Shown here: positions 1 through 11,295 of the stretch, piece after piece
Numbering within the stretch: position 1 is the first letter of the stretch
Layout: every line of letters starts with the position of its first letter
Assembly: GCA_902543575.1 (NCBI GenBank)
Contig: CACBYV010000002.1
Span: 1 to 64,000 of the forward strand
Source: an uncultured Pelagibacteraceae bacterium
GTDB lineage: Bacteria; Pseudomonadota; Alphaproteobacteria; Pelagibacterales; Pelagibacteraceae
Direction: 5' to 3'
Length of the DNA stretch: 64,000 bases
Program-made: the position numbers and the translations under genes
The notes under the pieces: generated by a model
Told to the model about the DNA's origin: nothing
Seen by the model: only the letters and a program-made list of their open reading frames with translations
The model's database searches: none

Positions 1-1685
1 GAATGGCTGAGCAATCAAGCAGTATAATAAAACATTTAATGGGAATGGGTGTAACAGTTACAATTAATCATACAATTGATGCGGATACAGCAGAATATTT
101 AGCCAGGGAGTTTGGACACAATCCAGTTAAGGAAGAGAAAGCAGAAGAAATTTTAGATAAAATTAAAGAAATAAAAACACAAAATTTAAATACCAGAGCT
201 CCTATAGTTACAGTTATGGGTCATGTAGATCACGGAAAGACATCGGTTTTAGATGTGTTGAGAAAAGCAAATGTTGTTTCTGGTGAATTTGGAGGCATTA
301 CGCAACACATTGGGGCTTACCAAATTATACATGCAAAAAACAAAATAACTTTTATTGATACTCCTGGTCATGCAGCATTTACTGAAATGCGAGCTAGAGG
401 ATCAAAATTAACAGACATAGTTATTTTAGTAGTAGCAGCTGATGATGGAGTAAAACCACAAACAATTGAATCAATTAAACATGCAAAAGCTGCCAAAGTA
501 CCAATTGTTGTTGCAATAAATAAATGTGATCTTCCTGATGCTGACCCTCAAAAAATTAAAAATCAGCTTTTAGAGTACGAATTGATAGCTGAAGATTTAT
601 CAGGAGATACGTTGATGGTAGAAATATCGACTAAAACAAAACAAAATTTAGATAAATTAGTTGAAAGTGTAATTTTACAATCAGAAATATTAGACTTGAA
701 AACTGATTTTGATACAGACGCAAAAGGTATTGTTTTAGAGTCTAAAATTGATATTGGGAGAGGACCGATTGCTAATGTAATTATAACTGCAGGAACATTA
801 AAAAAAGGTGATTTTTTTGTGAGTGGATTAAAATGGGGGAAAGTAAGAGCTATAATAAATGACCAAGGAAAACAAATTGATAGAGCTGAGCCCTCAACAC
901 CAATTGAAATATTAGGTATAAACGGAGCGGCAAGATCAGGAGATGATTTTATAGTGCTAAAAACTGAAAAAGAAGCAAAATCTTTATCTGATGGTAGAAT
1001 ACAAGAGTTAAAAGAGAGCAAAAATTCGTTATCTTTTGTAACCCAAGACTCTGCTTTTAAAGACACATCATCTGAGGAACTAAATATTATTATAAAATCA
1101 GATGTTCATGGATCTTCGGAAGCTATAAAAAATGCTATAAATCAAATTAAACATGATGAGGTAAAGCCAAAAATACTTTTATCAGATATTGGAATGGTTA
1201 CAGAAACTGATGTAACATTAGCAAAAGCGTCTAACGCAGTAATTATAGCCTTTAATGTAAAGCCTAGCAAAGAAGCTAAAAAAAGAGCTGAACAAGAAAA
1301 AATTACAATTTCAAATTTTAATATTATTTATGAAGTTTTAGATTTCATAAAAAATAAAATGTCTGGTTTACTAACACCAGAAGTAGACGAAAAAATTATT
1401 GGAACAGCAGAGATATTGGAAATATTTAAAGTTTCAAAAGTTGGAAAGGTTGCAGGCTCAAAAGTAACAGATGGAGAAATTATCCAAGACTCAAGTGCTA
1501 GGGTTATTAGAGATGGAGCTATAATTTTCAATGGAAAAATAGGCTCAATATTTAGGGAAAAAAATCAAACTAAACAAGTATCAGCTGGTTTAGAATGTGG
1601 AATAACACTAAAAGATTTTGTCGATTTCCAGAAAAATGACGTAATTGAGGTTTATAATTCTACAATAACAGAGAGAACAATATAA
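1..1685 (+). CDS. infB: Translation initiation factor IF-2 (5' end outside window)
   Basis: IF-2 is the GTPase that brings initiator fMet-tRNA to the 30S subunit and promotes subunit joining. The visible 560 residues begin inside the N2 domain, at a Met that aligns inside family members; the two bases before it fit an Arg codon, so the reading frame continues upstream. The G domain follows with GHVDHGKT (G1), DTPGH (G3) and NKCD (G4), then the EF-Tu-like domain II, domain III and the C-terminal C1/C2 region that binds fMet-tRNA. The TAA stop shares its last base with the rbfA ATG (TAATG), so the two are translationally coupled in the usual infB-rbfA operon. Only the 5' end is missing; the rest looks intact. 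Confidence 0.97.
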   Translation, partial: MAEQSSSIIKHLMGMGVTVTINHTIDADTAEYLAREFGHNPVKEEKAEEILDKIKEIKTQNLNTRAPIVTVMGHVDHGKTSVLDVLRKANVVSGEFGGITQHIGAYQIIHAKNKITFIDTPGHAAFTEMRARGSKLTDIVILVVAADDGVKPQTIESIKHAKAAKVPIVVAINKCDLPDADPQKIKNQLLEYELIAEDLSGDTLMVEISTKTKQNLDKLVESVILQSEILDLKTDFDTDAKGIVLESKIDIGRGPIANVIITAGTLKKGDFFVSGLKWGKVRAIINDQGKQIDRAEPSTPIEILGINGAARSGDDFIVLKTEKEAKSLSDGRIQELKESKNSLSFVTQDSAFKDTSSEELNIIIKSDVHGSSEAIKNAINQIKHDEVKPKILLSDIGMVTETDVTLAKASNAVIIAFNVKPSKEAKKRAEQEKITISNFNIIYEVLDFIKNKMSGLLTPEVDEKIIGTAEILEIFKVSKVGKVAGSKVTDGEIIQDSSARVIRDGAIIFNGKIGSIFREKNQTKQVSAGLECGITLKDFVDFQKNDVIEVYNSTITERTI

Positions 1686-2050
1686 TGACTAACTTAGGAA
1701 AACCAGTTACTCAAAGACAGCTAAGAGTTGGTGAAATGATTAAACAAGCGCTTGGAATGTTATTTATAAGAGATGAAGCAAAATTGCCAAATTTGTCTAC
1801 AAAAGAAATAACTGTAACTGAAGTTAGAATGTCACCAGATTTAAAAACAGCAAAAATTTTTGTAATGCCTTTAGGTGGAAAAGATACTGAAGAAGTCGTT
1901 GCTAAATTAAAAGAATTTTCATTTGTAATTAGAAAAGTTTTATCCAAAAAAATAGTAATGAAGTTTTTACCAAAACTATTTTTTGTAAAAGATGAATCTT
2001 TTGATTACGCAGAAAAAATTGAAAATTTAATAAAACAAACAAATAAGTAA
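1685..2050 (+). CDS. rbfA: 30S ribosome-binding factor A
   Basis: RbfA is a small KH-fold protein that binds the maturing 30S subunit near the 5' end of 16S rRNA and is needed for late 16S processing and cold growth. The 121 residues begin with the typical QRQLRVGEMIKQAL helix and contain the conserved MSPDLKTAKIFVMPLG strand, followed by a C-terminal helix with the FLPKLFF motif. Its length is normal for alphaproteobacteria. The start overlaps the infB stop by one base. Only 10 nt separate it from rpsO; the truB gene that usually sits in between is absent here. Confidence 0.95.
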   Translation: MTNLGKPVTQRQLRVGEMIKQALGMLFIRDEAKLPNLSTKEITVTEVRMSPDLKTAKIFVMPLGGKDTEEVVAKLKEFSFVIRKVLSKKIVMKFLPKLFFVKDESFDYAEKIENLIKQTNK

Positions 2051-2060
2051 GGAAAATAAA

Positions 2061-2309
2061 ATGGCAAATAAAGCAAAAGAACTAGCAATTCATGACAAGG
2101 ATACTGGTTCTTCAGAAGTTCAAGTTGCTCAATTAACAAATAAAATTGAGAACTTGTCTAAACACATTAAACAGTTCAAAAAAGATAAGCATTCATCTGT
2201 TGGACTTTTAAGAGCAGTAAATAGGAGAAAAAAATTATTAGAATATTTAAAGAGAAATAAATTAGAGTCTTATAAAGAAGTAATATCAAAATTAAATTTA
2301 AGGAAGTAA
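2061..2309 (+). CDS. rpsO: Ribosomal protein S15
   Basis: S15 is a primary binder of the central domain of 16S rRNA and forms an intersubunit bridge. The 82-residue product is slightly shorter than the usual 88-89, with the shortening in the first helix. It retains the diagnostic DTGSSEVQVAQLT segment and the KKDKHSSVGLLRAVNRRKKL core. A GGAAAAT ribosome-binding region precedes the ATG. The stop lies directly against the pnp ATG (TAA-ATG, no gap), so the conserved rpsO-pnp pair is kept. In other bacteria this pair shares a transcript cut by RNase III or RNase E; no hairpin for that is possible in the zero-length spacer here. Confidence 0.96.
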   Translation: MANKAKELAIHDKDTGSSEVQVAQLTNKIENLSKHIKQFKKDKHSSVGLLRAVNRRKKLLEYLKRNKLESYKEVISKLNLRK

Positions 2310-4382
2310 ATGTTTAAAGTTGTAAAGAAAGAAATAGAAGTAGCAGGGAAAAAGATTAGTTTAGAAACAGGCAAAATAGCAAGACAAGCTGATGGCGCAA
2401 TTATCGCTCAATGTGGAGAAACAGTAGTTTTAGCAACAGCAGTTGGAGCCAAAAAAGTTAATCCAGATATGGATTATTTTCCTTTGTCAGTAAATTATCA
2501 AGAAAAATATTACGCAGCTGGTAAAATTCCGGGCGGATATTTTAAAAGAGAAGCGAGACCAACAGATAGTGAAACATTAATTTCAAGATTAATTGATAGA
2601 CCTATTAGACCATTATTCCCAGATGAATTTAAAAACGAAGTTCAGGTACTACCAACCGTGATATCTTATGACAAAGAGAACGAAGCAGATATTTTATCAA
2701 TAATTGCTTCATCAGCAGCTTTGGCAATTTCAGGAATGCCATTTTTGGGCCCAGTAGGTGCGTCTAGAGTTGGCTTTATTAAAGGAGAATATGTTCTTAA
2801 CCCTACCAAAGCACAAATTAAAGATTCTAAATTAGATCTTGTGGTGGCTGGAACAAAAGACGCGGTTTTAATGGTTGAGTCCGAAGCAAGTGGTTTAACT
2901 GAAGAGGAAATGTTAAATGCTGTTAAGTTTGGTCACGAAGGGTTTGTTCCTGTAATCGAGATGATCGAGGATCTAGCCAAAGAATGCAAAAAACCTGATT
3001 GGGTAGTAGAGAAAAAAGATCTTTCAGAAGTAAAAAATAAATTGGAAAGCGAATTTACTGAGGAACTTAAAAAAGCATTTTCAATAAAAGATAAACAAGA
3101 AAGATCGAATTTAATTTCAGAAATAACTGATAAAGCAAAAAAGCTTTATGAAGAAGATGAGAATTATACTGATCTTGACGTAAATTCTGAACTTAAAAAT
3201 TTAGAAAAAAGGATTGTCAGAACAGATATTCTAAAAAATAAAAATAGAATTGATGGTAGAGGTCTTGCAGATGTTAGGCCAATTATGTGTGAAGTTGGAA
3301 TTCTTCCAAGAGTTCATGGTTCTGCTTTGTTTACTCGAGGAGAAACTCAAGCAATAGTTACAACTACACTTGGTACATCTGATGATGAGCAAAAAATAGA
3401 AAGTCTTGAAGGATTACAAAAAGAAAGGTTTATGCTTCATTATAATTTTCCACCTTTCTCTGTTGGAGAGACTGGTAGAATAGGTACCGGAAGAAGAGAA
3501 ATAGGTCATGGAAAATTAGCTTGGAGAGCCATAAATTCTTCTTTACCTACAAAGGAAAGTTTTCCATATACATTTAGAATTGTATCAGAAATAACCGAGT
3601 CAAATGGTTCTTCATCTATGGCAACTGTTTGTGGCTCATCTTTAGCATTGATGGATGCAGGTGTACCAATTAAAGAGCCAGTTGCTGGTATTGCAATGGG
3701 ATTAATTAAAGAAGGAGATGACTTTAGCGTACTTTCAGATATTCTTGGAGATGAAGATCACCTAGGTGATATGGACTTTAAAGTTGCTGGAACTAAAGAC
3801 GGAATAACATCTCTTCAAATGGATATTAAAATTACAGGAATAACATTTGAAATTATGGAGCAAGCCTTAAAACAAGCAAAAGATGGTAGAATTCACATTC
3901 TAGGTGAAATGAATAAAGCTTTATCTAAATCAAGGGAAGATGTTGGAAAACATACTCCTAAGATGGAGAAAATTTCTGTAGATAAGAAAGATATTGCGAC
4001 AGTTATTGGAAAAGGTGGAGCAACTATACGAGAAATAGTTGAGGTATCTGGTGCTAAAGTTGACATCAATGACGAAGGTGAAGTTACGGTAGCTGCTCCA
4101 GATGAGGAGTCAAGAAACAAAGCTATGCAAATGATTAAAGACTTAACTGCTAAAGCTGAACTCAATAAAATTTACAATGGAAAAGTAATGAAAATTATGG
4201 AGTTTGGTGCGTTTGTTAATTTCCTAGGAAAACAAGATGGCCTTGTTCACATATCAGAGCTTGCTGATAAAAGAGTTGGCAAAGTAACTGATATAGTAAA
4301 AGAAGGTGACGAAGTTAAAGTTAAAGTAATAGGCTTTGATAGAGGAAAAGTTAAGTTATCAATTAAACAAGCTGCAATATAA
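2310..4382 (+). CDS. pnp: Polynucleotide phosphorylase
   Basis: PNPase degrades RNA 3' to 5' by phosphorolysis, releasing nucleoside diphosphates, and can add tails in reverse. The 690 residues show two RNase PH-like domains: the first carries [15 protein letters not shown], the second [16 protein letters not shown] and [16 protein letters not shown]. They are separated by an all-helical linker and followed by a KH domain ([15 protein letters not shown]) and an S1 domain at the C-terminus ([19 protein letters not shown]). The [19 protein letters not shown] segment contains the catalytic acidic residues. The ribosome-binding sequence AAGGAAG lies in the end of rpsO. The gene is complete and of normal length. 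Confidence 0.97.
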   Translation: MFKVVKKEIEVAGKKISLETGKIARQADGAIIAQCGETVVLATAVGAKKVNPDMDYFPLSVNYQEKYYAAGKIPGGYFKREARPTDSETLISRLIDRPIRPLFPDEFKNEVQVLPTVISYDKENEADILSIIASSAALAISGMPFLGPVGASRVGFIKGEYVLNPTKAQIKDSKLDLVVAGTKDAVLMVESEASGLTEEEMLNAVKFGHEGFVPVIEMIEDLAKECKKPDWVVEKKDLSEVKNKLESEFTEELKKAFSIKDKQERSNLISEITDKAKKLYEEDENYTDLDVNSELKNLEKRIVRTDILKNKNRIDGRGLADVRPIMCEVGILPRVHGSALFTRGETQAIVTTTLGTSDDEQKIESLEGLQKERFMLHYNFPPFSVGETGRIGTGRREIGHGKLAWRAINSSLPTKESFPYTFRIVSEITESNGSSSMATVCGSSLALMDAGVPIKEPVAGIAMGLIKEGDDFSVLSDILGDEDHLGDMDFKVAGTKDGITSLQMDIKITGITFEIMEQALKQAKDGRIHILGEMNKALSKSREDVGKHTPKMEKISVDKKDIATVIGKGGATIREIVEVSGAKVDINDEGEVTVAAPDEESRNKAMQMIKDLTAKAELNKIYNGKVMKIMEFGAFVNFLGKQDGLVHISELADKRVGKVTDIVKEGDEVKVKVIGFDRGKVKLSIKQAAI

Positions 4383-4397
4383 ATTTATAGGAGAAAT

Positions 4398-4760
4398 ATG
4401 AAAAAATTTGATGATTTAATGAGCGTAAGCAATGAAATTGAAAATATCAGCGCTAGTGATGCAAAAGAAAAGCTAAATGACCCAAATGTTCAATTTATCG
4501 ATGTTAGGGATAAAGAGAGTTTTTCAAAAGGTACGATCGGTAATGCAATTCACTTGGATAGAGGTTTATTAGAATTTTATTTAGCAGAAGGAAGCCCTCT
4601 AGAAAATGATATGTTTAAAAATAATCCTGATAAAGAATATGTAGTTTTTTGTGGTGTTGGAGGACAAGGAACATTAGCAACCAAAACTATGAAGGACATG
4701 GGGGTTAAAAATGTCAAAAATATCACTGGTGGCATGAAAGAGTGGGAAAAGATCAAGTAA
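4398..4760 (+). CDS. Rhodanese-like domain protein
   Basis: This is a 120-residue single-domain rhodanese homologue. The fold is marked by the FIDVRDKESFSKGTIGNAIHL segment near residues 33-53 and by a single active-site-type Cys85 in VVFCGVGGQGTLA, followed by the C-terminal NITGGMKEWEK helix. Proteins of this family carry persulfide sulfur on that cysteine, but the acceptor cannot be told from sequence. It has a good GGAG ribosome-binding site and follows pnp by 15 nt, so co-transcription is likely. It has no signal peptide and is presumably cytoplasmic. Confidence 0.85.
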   Translation: MKKFDDLMSVSNEIENISASDAKEKLNDPNVQFIDVRDKESFSKGTIGNAIHLDRGLLEFYLAEGSPLENDMFKNNPDKEYVVFCGVGGQGTLATKTMKDMGVKNVKNITGGMKEWEKIK

Positions 4761-4787
4761 AAAATAATTGTAATAAATTATAATAGA

Positions 4788-4940
4788 ATGAAGCTTTTAA
4801 AAAACTTTAAGTTAGAACTAGTGAAAAATAAATATGGAAGATATTTATTACTTGGAAGTTTTGCTTTTTTTTTTATTAAAGGTTTAATTTGGTTAGGTAT
4901 TTTTATTGCTTTTGGCTTAGGTATTACTAATTCTTTTTAA
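4788..4940 (+). CDS. Small single-span membrane protein, 50 residues
   Basis: This is a short uninterrupted reading frame of 50 codons. The N-terminus is basic (MKLLKNFKLELVKNKYGRY) and is followed by one strongly hydrophobic stretch of about 25 residues (roughly 20-46, LLLGSFAFFFIKGLIWLGI and onward). Basic residues before the hydrophobic segment predict the N-terminus in the cytoplasm. It starts 27 nt after the rhodanese gene and ends overlapping the 3' end of the convergent DUF4149-like gene by 4 bp. I do not recognise a family. The clean fit between two genes and the protein-like composition support it as real. Confidence 0.6.
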   Translation: MKLLKNFKLELVKNKYGRYLLLGSFAFFFIKGLIWLGIFIAFGLGITNSF

Positions 4941-5323
4941 ATTAAAACAATTACCAACAAAATTATTTGAACAAAATTTATCACCACAGAAACAAAGTGT
5001 GATTGTTTAAATTTTTTATCCTGCTTTTCATCTCTAAACTTATTTATCAGTGGCATAAGTACAAAGTTTGATATAGCAAATAATACCGCAATACTTAAAA
5101 TTAAATAAAAATCTAAGGAAAAAATTTTTAGAATTATAAAGCAAATTAAAACTAAAATACTAATAGCTAAATTAACAGTGTAGTAATAAGGAAATATTTT
5201 TCTTATGAATTTTCTAGCATTTTCCTCATTTAATGCAGTGAAAGTAACAGGTGCTACAACAAAAGAAAAGAAGAGCATAATTCCCAATATAATACTTGTT
5301 AGATAAAGACTAATTTGTTGCAT
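4937..5323 (-). CDS. DUF4149-like four-helix membrane protein
   Basis: This 128-residue protein has four predicted transmembrane helices. Segments seen are SLYLTSIILGIMLFFSFVV, a second around NLAISILVLICFIIL, a third around YLILSIAVLFAISNFVL and a fourth at the very C-terminus. The short motif FVVAPVTFTAL and the conserved loop after helix 1 resemble the DUF4149 (TMEM205-like) family found in many proteobacteria, whose biochemical function is not established. It lies 27 nt downstream of fabI on the same strand, so it may be the last gene of the fab operon. Confidence 0.65.
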   Translation of the reverse strand: MQQISLYLTSIILGIMLFFSFVVAPVTFTALNEENARKFIRKIFPYYYTVNLAISILVLICFIILKIFSLDFYLILSIAVLFAISNFVLMPLINKFRDEKQDKKFKQSHFVSVVINFVQIILLVIVLI

Positions 5324-5350
5324 AATAATTTAACTAAATTTAACTAAATT

Positions 5351-6136
5351 TCAGGTAATGTTCTTAGGATCTGGCATTCCAACTTTATTGTAACCGGCAT
5401 CTACATAGTGAATTTCACCAGTAACACCACCAGCCATATCACTTAAAAGATATAATGCTGAATTTCCTACGTCAAGATTATCTACATTTCTTTTCAAAAA
5501 TGAATGATCGGCATTCCACTTGTAAAGAAATTTAGCATCCCCAATAGCAGAAGCTGCTAAAGTTTTTATTGGTCCCGCACTGATTGCATTAACTCTAATA
5601 TTCTTTGCTCCTAGATCCCTCGCAAGATATTTAACACTAGATTCTAGTGCAGCTTTACACACTCCCATTACATTATAATTGGGTATGGCTTTATTTGCTT
5701 CATAACTCAAAGTAATCATACTACCACCTTGGTTCATTATTTTAGATGCCTCTCTAGCAACTTCAGTAAATGAAAAACAAGATATCAACATACTTCTTAA
5801 AAAGTTTTCTCTAGTTGTATTTAAATATTCTCCTGATAACTCGGACTTATCTGAAAATGCAATTGCATGCACAACAAAATCAATTTCTCCCCATTGACTT
5901 TTTACATCTTCAAAAAGTTTTACAACTTCTTCTTTTTTTTCTACATCACAGCTAAATGTTACATTTGAATTTAGTTTTTCTGCAAGTGGAACAACTCTTT
6001 TTTTTAAAGCATCACCCAAATATGTAAAAGCTAACTCTGCTCCAGCTTCTGCTAATTTTTGCGATATACCCCATGCAATTGACCTTTCATTGGCAACACC
6101 CATGATAAGACCTTTTTTTCCCTTCATTAAACTCAT
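5351..6136 (-). CDS. fabI: Enoyl-[acyl-carrier-protein] reductase (NADH)
   Basis: FabI reduces trans-2-enoyl-ACP in the last step of each fatty-acid elongation cycle. The protein is an SDR-fold enzyme with the variant glycine-rich motif GVANERSIAWGI and the FabI catalytic Tyr154-x6-Lys161 (YNVMGVCK), followed by NAISAGPIKTLAA. I chose the ATG at 6136 (261 residues) rather than an in-frame TTG 18 nt upstream. It gives the family-typical N-terminus, avoids overlap with fabB and has a GAGAAAG ribosome-binding sequence 9 nt before it. The two tyrosines flanking the active site (145 and 154) are one residue closer than in the Escherichia coli enzyme as I remember it. Confidence 0.95.
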   Translation of the reverse strand: MSLMKGKKGLIMGVANERSIAWGISQKLAEAGAELAFTYLGDALKKRVVPLAEKLNSNVTFSCDVEKKEEVVKLFEDVKSQWGEIDFVVHAIAFSDKSELSGEYLNTTRENFLRSMLISCFSFTEVAREASKIMNQGGSMITLSYEANKAIPNYNVMGVCKAALESSVKYLARDLGAKNIRVNAISAGPIKTLAASAIGDAKFLYKWNADHSFLKRNVDNLDVGNSALYLLSDMAGGVTGEIHYVDAGYNKVGMPDPKNIT

Positions 6137-6140
6137 AGAT

Positions 6141-7352
6141 CTAAACTTTCTCAAAGACTAATGTTGCATTGGTTCCACCAAAACCAAAGCTGTTAGACAT
6201 AATTGCGTTTAAATTTACATCTTTTTCGACTTTTGTAACAATTGGATAATTTTTTGCTTCATCATCCATTTCGGAAATATTTGCTGAAGCTGAAATAAAA
6301 TTATTTTTCATCATTATCAAACTGTAAATTGCTTCATGAACTGAAGTTGCGCCTAAAGAATGACCTGACAAAGATTTTGTAGAACTTATCTTAGGTTTAT
6401 ATTCTGGAAAAGCTTCACCAACTGCTTTTAATTCTGTAATATCTCCTACGGGTGTAGATGTTCCGTGAGTATTAATATAGTCAATTTTATTTTTTGAAGT
6501 TGCTAGAGCCATTTTCATACATCTCACCGCTCCCTCACCAGATGGTGCAACCATATCATATCCATCTGATGTTGCTCCATATCCGGTTAATTCTGCGTAT
6601 ATTTTAGCACCTCTTGCTTTGGCATGTTCGTATTCTTCTAAAACAAGAACTCCACCTCCACCAGCAATCACAAAACCATCTCTTGTTTTATCATATGGTC
6701 TTGAAGCTTTTTCAGGGGTATCGTTATATTTTGATGATAGCGCAGTCATTGCATCAAACATTGCAGTCATAGCAAAGTGAACCTCATCACTACCACCTGC
6801 AAAAATAATATTTTGTTTTCCTAATTGAATAAGTTCCATTGCGTTACCAATACAATGGCCACTCGTTGCGCATGCAGAACTTATTGTGTAATTAGTTCCT
6901 TTTATTTTAAATGGAACTGCTAGAGTGGCAGAAGCAGTACTTGCCATTGTTCTTGGAACAATAAATGGACCCATTTTTTTTGGATTTTTTTCTCTAGTCT
7001 TATCTGATGCTAAAATCACATTTTCAATTGATGGTCCTCCAGATCCCATGACCATACCTGTTGAAATATTACTAACCTCATTTTCTTCTAATCCAGAGTC
7101 TTTAACTGCTTCACTCATTGCAACATAATTATATGCTGATCCAGCACCCATAAACCTAATAACTTTTCTATCTATATAATCATCCAATTTGATATTTGGT
7201 TTACCATGAACATGGCTTTTTAAATTATGCTCTTTGTATTCCTCAGAAAATGTTATTCCTGATTTTGTATTAACTAACGATTGATAAACTTCATCTTGAT
7301 TATTTCCCAAACATGAAACTACACCAAGTCCTGTTACAACTACTCTTTTCAT
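6141..7352 (-). CDS. fabB: 3-oxoacyl-[acyl-carrier-protein] synthase I
   Basis: FabB condenses acyl-ACP with malonyl-ACP and, together with FabA, allows unsaturated fatty acid synthesis. The 403-residue thiolase-fold protein has the Cys-His-His triad of KAS I/II enzymes: Cys161 ([10 protein letters not shown]), His296 ([11 protein letters not shown]) and His331 ([13 protein letters not shown]), plus the C-terminal [15 protein letters not shown] motif. It lies between fabA, whose stop overlaps its start, and fabI. This gives the conserved alphaproteobacterial order fabA-fabB-fabI. Length is normal for the family. Confidence 0.96.
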   Translation of the reverse strand: MKRVVVTGLGVVSCLGNNQDEVYQSLVNTKSGITFSEEYKEHNLKSHVHGKPNIKLDDYIDRKVIRFMGAGSAYNYVAMSEAVKDSGLEENEVSNISTGMVMGSGGPSIENVILASDKTREKNPKKMGPFIVPRTMASTASATLAVPFKIKGTNYTISSACATSGHCIGNAMELIQLGKQNIIFAGGSDEVHFAMTAMFDAMTALSSKYNDTPEKASRPYDKTRDGFVIAGGGGVLVLEEYEHAKARGAKIYAELTGYGATSDGYDMVAPSGEGAVRCMKMALATSKNKIDYINTHGTSTPVGDITELKAVGEAFPEYKPKISSTKSLSGHSLGATSVHEAIYSLIMMKNNFISASANISEMDDEAKNYPIVTKVEKDVNLNAIMSNSFGFGGTNATLVFEKV

Positions 7353-7852
7353 TATTTAAATAATCCTACTTTAAGATTTTCTGCACTATAAATCTTTTTT
7401 CCATCAGCGAGCAATATTCCATTTGCAAGTCCTACAGTTGTTTCTCCTTTAACAAGAATTCTTTTCATATCTATTTCGTATGTTGCCATTTTGACATTTT
7501 TAAGAACTTCACCAGTAAATTTTACAGTGCTTACACCCAATGCTCTACCTCTTCCTGGTTTTCCAAGCCAACCAAGAAAAAAGCCAACCAGCTGCCACAT
7601 TGCATCTAAACCAAGACAACCTGGCATAACTGGATCTTCTCTAAAATGACAATCAAAGAACCACAAATTGTTCTTAATATCAAGTTCGGCTTTCATAGAT
7701 CCTTTTTTATAAAAACCCTCACTCTCAGTTATTTCTGTAATTCTATCAAACATTAGCATTGGTGGAGAAGGTAACTTTGCATTACCTGGACCAAATAACT
7801 TACCATTAGCGCAATCAATTAGTTCGTTGTAATTAAAGGAACTTTTTTTCAT
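7352..7852 (-). CDS. fabA: 3-hydroxydecanoyl-ACP dehydratase/isomerase
   Basis: FabA dehydrates 3-hydroxydecanoyl-ACP and isomerises the product to cis-3-decenoyl-ACP, the branch point to unsaturated fatty acids. The 166-residue hotdog protein carries [11 protein letters not shown], then the active-site His69 ([14 protein letters not shown]) and Asp83 ([17 protein letters not shown]), matching the known catalytic pair of the family. It is the first gene of the minus-strand fab operon and is divergent from irr. The 73-bp spacer between them holds an Irr-box-like site, so iron-linked control of fabA is possible but unproven. Confidence 0.96.
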   Translation of the reverse strand: MKKSSFNYNELIDCANGKLFGPGNAKLPSPPMLMFDRITEITESEGFYKKGSMKAELDIKNNLWFFDCHFREDPVMPGCLGLDAMWQLVGFFLGWLGKPGRGRALGVSTVKFTGEVLKNVKMATYEIDMKRILVKGETTVGLANGILLADGKKIYSAENLKVGLFK

Positions 7853-7886
7853 AATTTTGTAATCTTATTACTTGATTTAGGTACAT

Positions 7887-7919
7887 TATAATATACAAAT
7901 AGTTTAGAATAGTTTTAAA
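7887..7919 (+). promoter_or_regulatory. irr promoter -10 and Irr-box-like operator
   Basis: A consensus -10 hexamer TATAAT lies at 7887-7892, predicting a transcription start near 7899. Immediately downstream, at 7903-7919, is TTTAGAATAGTTTTAAA. It matches the inverted-repeat pattern TTTAGAA-N3-TTCTAAA (my recollection of the alphaproteobacterial Irr box) at 13 of 14 defined positions. The site ends 6 nt before the irr ATG, so a bound protein would block early transcription. It shares its core with two sites before katG. No good -35 is visible at the standard spacing. Confidence 0.55.
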
Positions 7920-7925
7920 TTGCTA

Positions 7926-8336
7926 ATGACTAGTAAACAAGAATTTATTAAAAAACTAAGAAACTCTAGCTTAAGACCAACTAAACAAAGAATAAATATA
8001 TGCGAGGTTTTATTCAATAGAGATAAAACTTTCCATTTCACAATAAACGACTTATTCAATTTGATAAAAGATAAAACTGGAGAGAAAGTTTCTTTAGCAA
8101 CTGTTTACAATACAGTTCATGCATTTCATAAAAAAGGATATCTAAAAGAAATTCCAATAAATTCTAATCAAACCTACTTTGATACAAATGTCACAGATCA
8201 CCACCATTTCTTTGATGTTAAAGAAGAAAAGCTTATTGATCTTAAAAATGAGGATGTGGGACCGATAGAGATACAAAAATCAATACCTGGAAAAAAAATT
8301 AAATCAGTTGAAGTTTTAGTAAAATTGGAAGACTAA
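7926..8336 (+). CDS. irr: Fur-superfamily regulator, Irr type
   Basis: Irr is the iron and heme-status regulator of many alphaproteobacteria. It binds inverted repeats and mostly represses iron-using pathways when iron or heme is low. From the ATG at 7926 the protein has 136 residues; an in-frame TTG two codons earlier is less likely. The N-terminal winged helix contains LRPTKQRINICEVLF and the recognition helix region SLATVYNTVHAFHKKGYL. The dimerisation part has YFDTNVTDHHHFFDV, whose His-rich stretch is diagnostic of Irr rather than Fur, which would carry further Cys/His zinc motifs. Divergent from fabA and upstream of katG, it is flanked by matching operator-like sites. Confidence 0.85.
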   Translation: MTSKQEFIKKLRNSSLRPTKQRINICEVLFNRDKTFHFTINDLFNLIKDKTGEKVSLATVYNTVHAFHKKGYLKEIPINSNQTYFDTNVTDHHHFFDVKEEKLIDLKNEDVGPIEIQKSIPGKKIKSVEVLVKLED

Positions 8337-8369
8337 GTTTCAAAATTAAATCATAAATATTCTGACTTA

Positions 8370-8398
8370 TTGACAATCTTCTTTAGAATAATTATAAA
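8370..8398 (+). promoter_or_regulatory. katG sigma-70 promoter
   Basis: TTGACA (8370-8375) and TATAAA (8393-8398) are separated by exactly 17 nt, which is close to a perfect housekeeping promoter. The predicted start is near 8405. The first operator-like repeat covers the spacer and the -10 element, and the second begins at the predicted start. The leader then contains AAAGGAG as ribosome-binding site ahead of the katG ATG at 8442. Confidence 0.75.
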
Positions 8399-8421
8399 AA
8401 ACGAATTAGAATAATTATAAT
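8382..8421 (+). promoter_or_regulatory. Tandem Irr-box-like operators before katG
   Basis: Two identical 15-nt copies of TTAGAATAATTATAA occur at 8383-8397 and 8406-8420, 23 nt apart. Each is an imperfect palindrome. The first, extended to TTTAGAATAATTATAAA, matches TTTAGAA-N3-TTCTAAA with one mismatch. Spacing of about two helical turns would place two dimers on the same face of the DNA, one over the -10 and one over the transcription start. The adjacent irr gene makes its product the natural candidate binder. The sequence repeat is direct observation; the identity of the protein is inference. Confidence 0.65.
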
Positions 8422-8426
8422 ATTAA

Positions 8427-10679
<2,253 letters not shown>

Positions 10680-10698
10680 TATTAAGGAAAGCGGAAAA

Positions 10699-11295
10699 AT
10701 GACATCACTATCGTTCGAAGACTTTTATAAAGTTCCTGAAATTAAGTTTGATATAAATAGATTGCGAAATGACTTAAATCTAATTTTAGAGAAAAAGAAA
10801 TTTAATTCGCCAGGCGTGACTCACTTTGGTGCAATTCCTCTAAATCAAATTCCAAATAACAAAGACTCTATAAAAGGGAACAATATCAGAGGTAGATATT
10901 GGACTATTGCAGATGAGACAGGCAAAGAAGTCTCAAGAGATATTGATATTGATGAATCGAAATATACCCAGTTGATACCGGAGTTCGAGAAAACTTATTT
11001 TAAAGAGGTTTATGAAATTCTTAGTAAAAAATTTAAACTAGGAAGAGTAAGGCTTTTATTAAAAGAGCCAAGATCAACGCTAAGCTGGCACAAAGATCCA
11101 GAGTGTAGATTGCATATTCCGATAGTAACTAATGCAGGTTGTTCAATGGTCATTGAAAATGTTGCAAAACATTTGCCTGCAGATGGACATGTATGGATTA
11201 CTAACAATACAAAGTATCATAACTTTTTTAATGGAGGAGAACAGGCCAGAGTTCACTTAGTTGCTTGTGTGCTTGAAAGCCCATTTAAAGAATAA
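10699..11295 (+). CDS. Aspartyl/asparaginyl beta-hydroxylase-like dioxygenase
   Basis: This 198-residue protein resembles the aspartyl/asparaginyl beta-hydroxylase family of cupin-fold Fe(II)/2-oxoglutarate dioxygenases. It has a candidate facial triad of His131 and Asp133 (TLSWHKDPECRLHIPI) and His174 (KYHNFFNGG), with Arg184 (QARVHLVA) placed to bind 2-oxoglutarate. Bacterial members act on proteins, free amino acids or lipids, and the substrate here cannot be read from sequence. It follows katG by 19 nt with a GGAAAG-type site and overlaps the next start by one base. It is therefore likely part of the katG transcript and, like KatG, would need iron. Confidence 0.75.
   Translation: MTSLSFEDFYKVPEIKFDINRLRNDLNLILEKKKFNSPGVTHFGAIPLNQIPNNKDSIKGNNIRGRYWTIADETGKEVSRDIDIDESKYTQLIPEFEKTYFKEVYEILSKKFKLGRVRLLLKEPRSTLSWHKDPECRLHIPIVTNAGCSMVIENVAKHLPADGHVWITNNTKYHNFFNGGEQARVHLVACVLESPFKE

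Noticed and set aside
563-1066. 167-codon open frame opposite infB
   Set aside because: It is a shadow of the IF-2 coding strand. No ribosome-binding site or family resemblance.
6137-6154. Upstream TTG start for fabI
   Set aside because: The ATG at 6136 gives the family N-terminus, a proper ribosome-binding sequence and no overlap with fabB.
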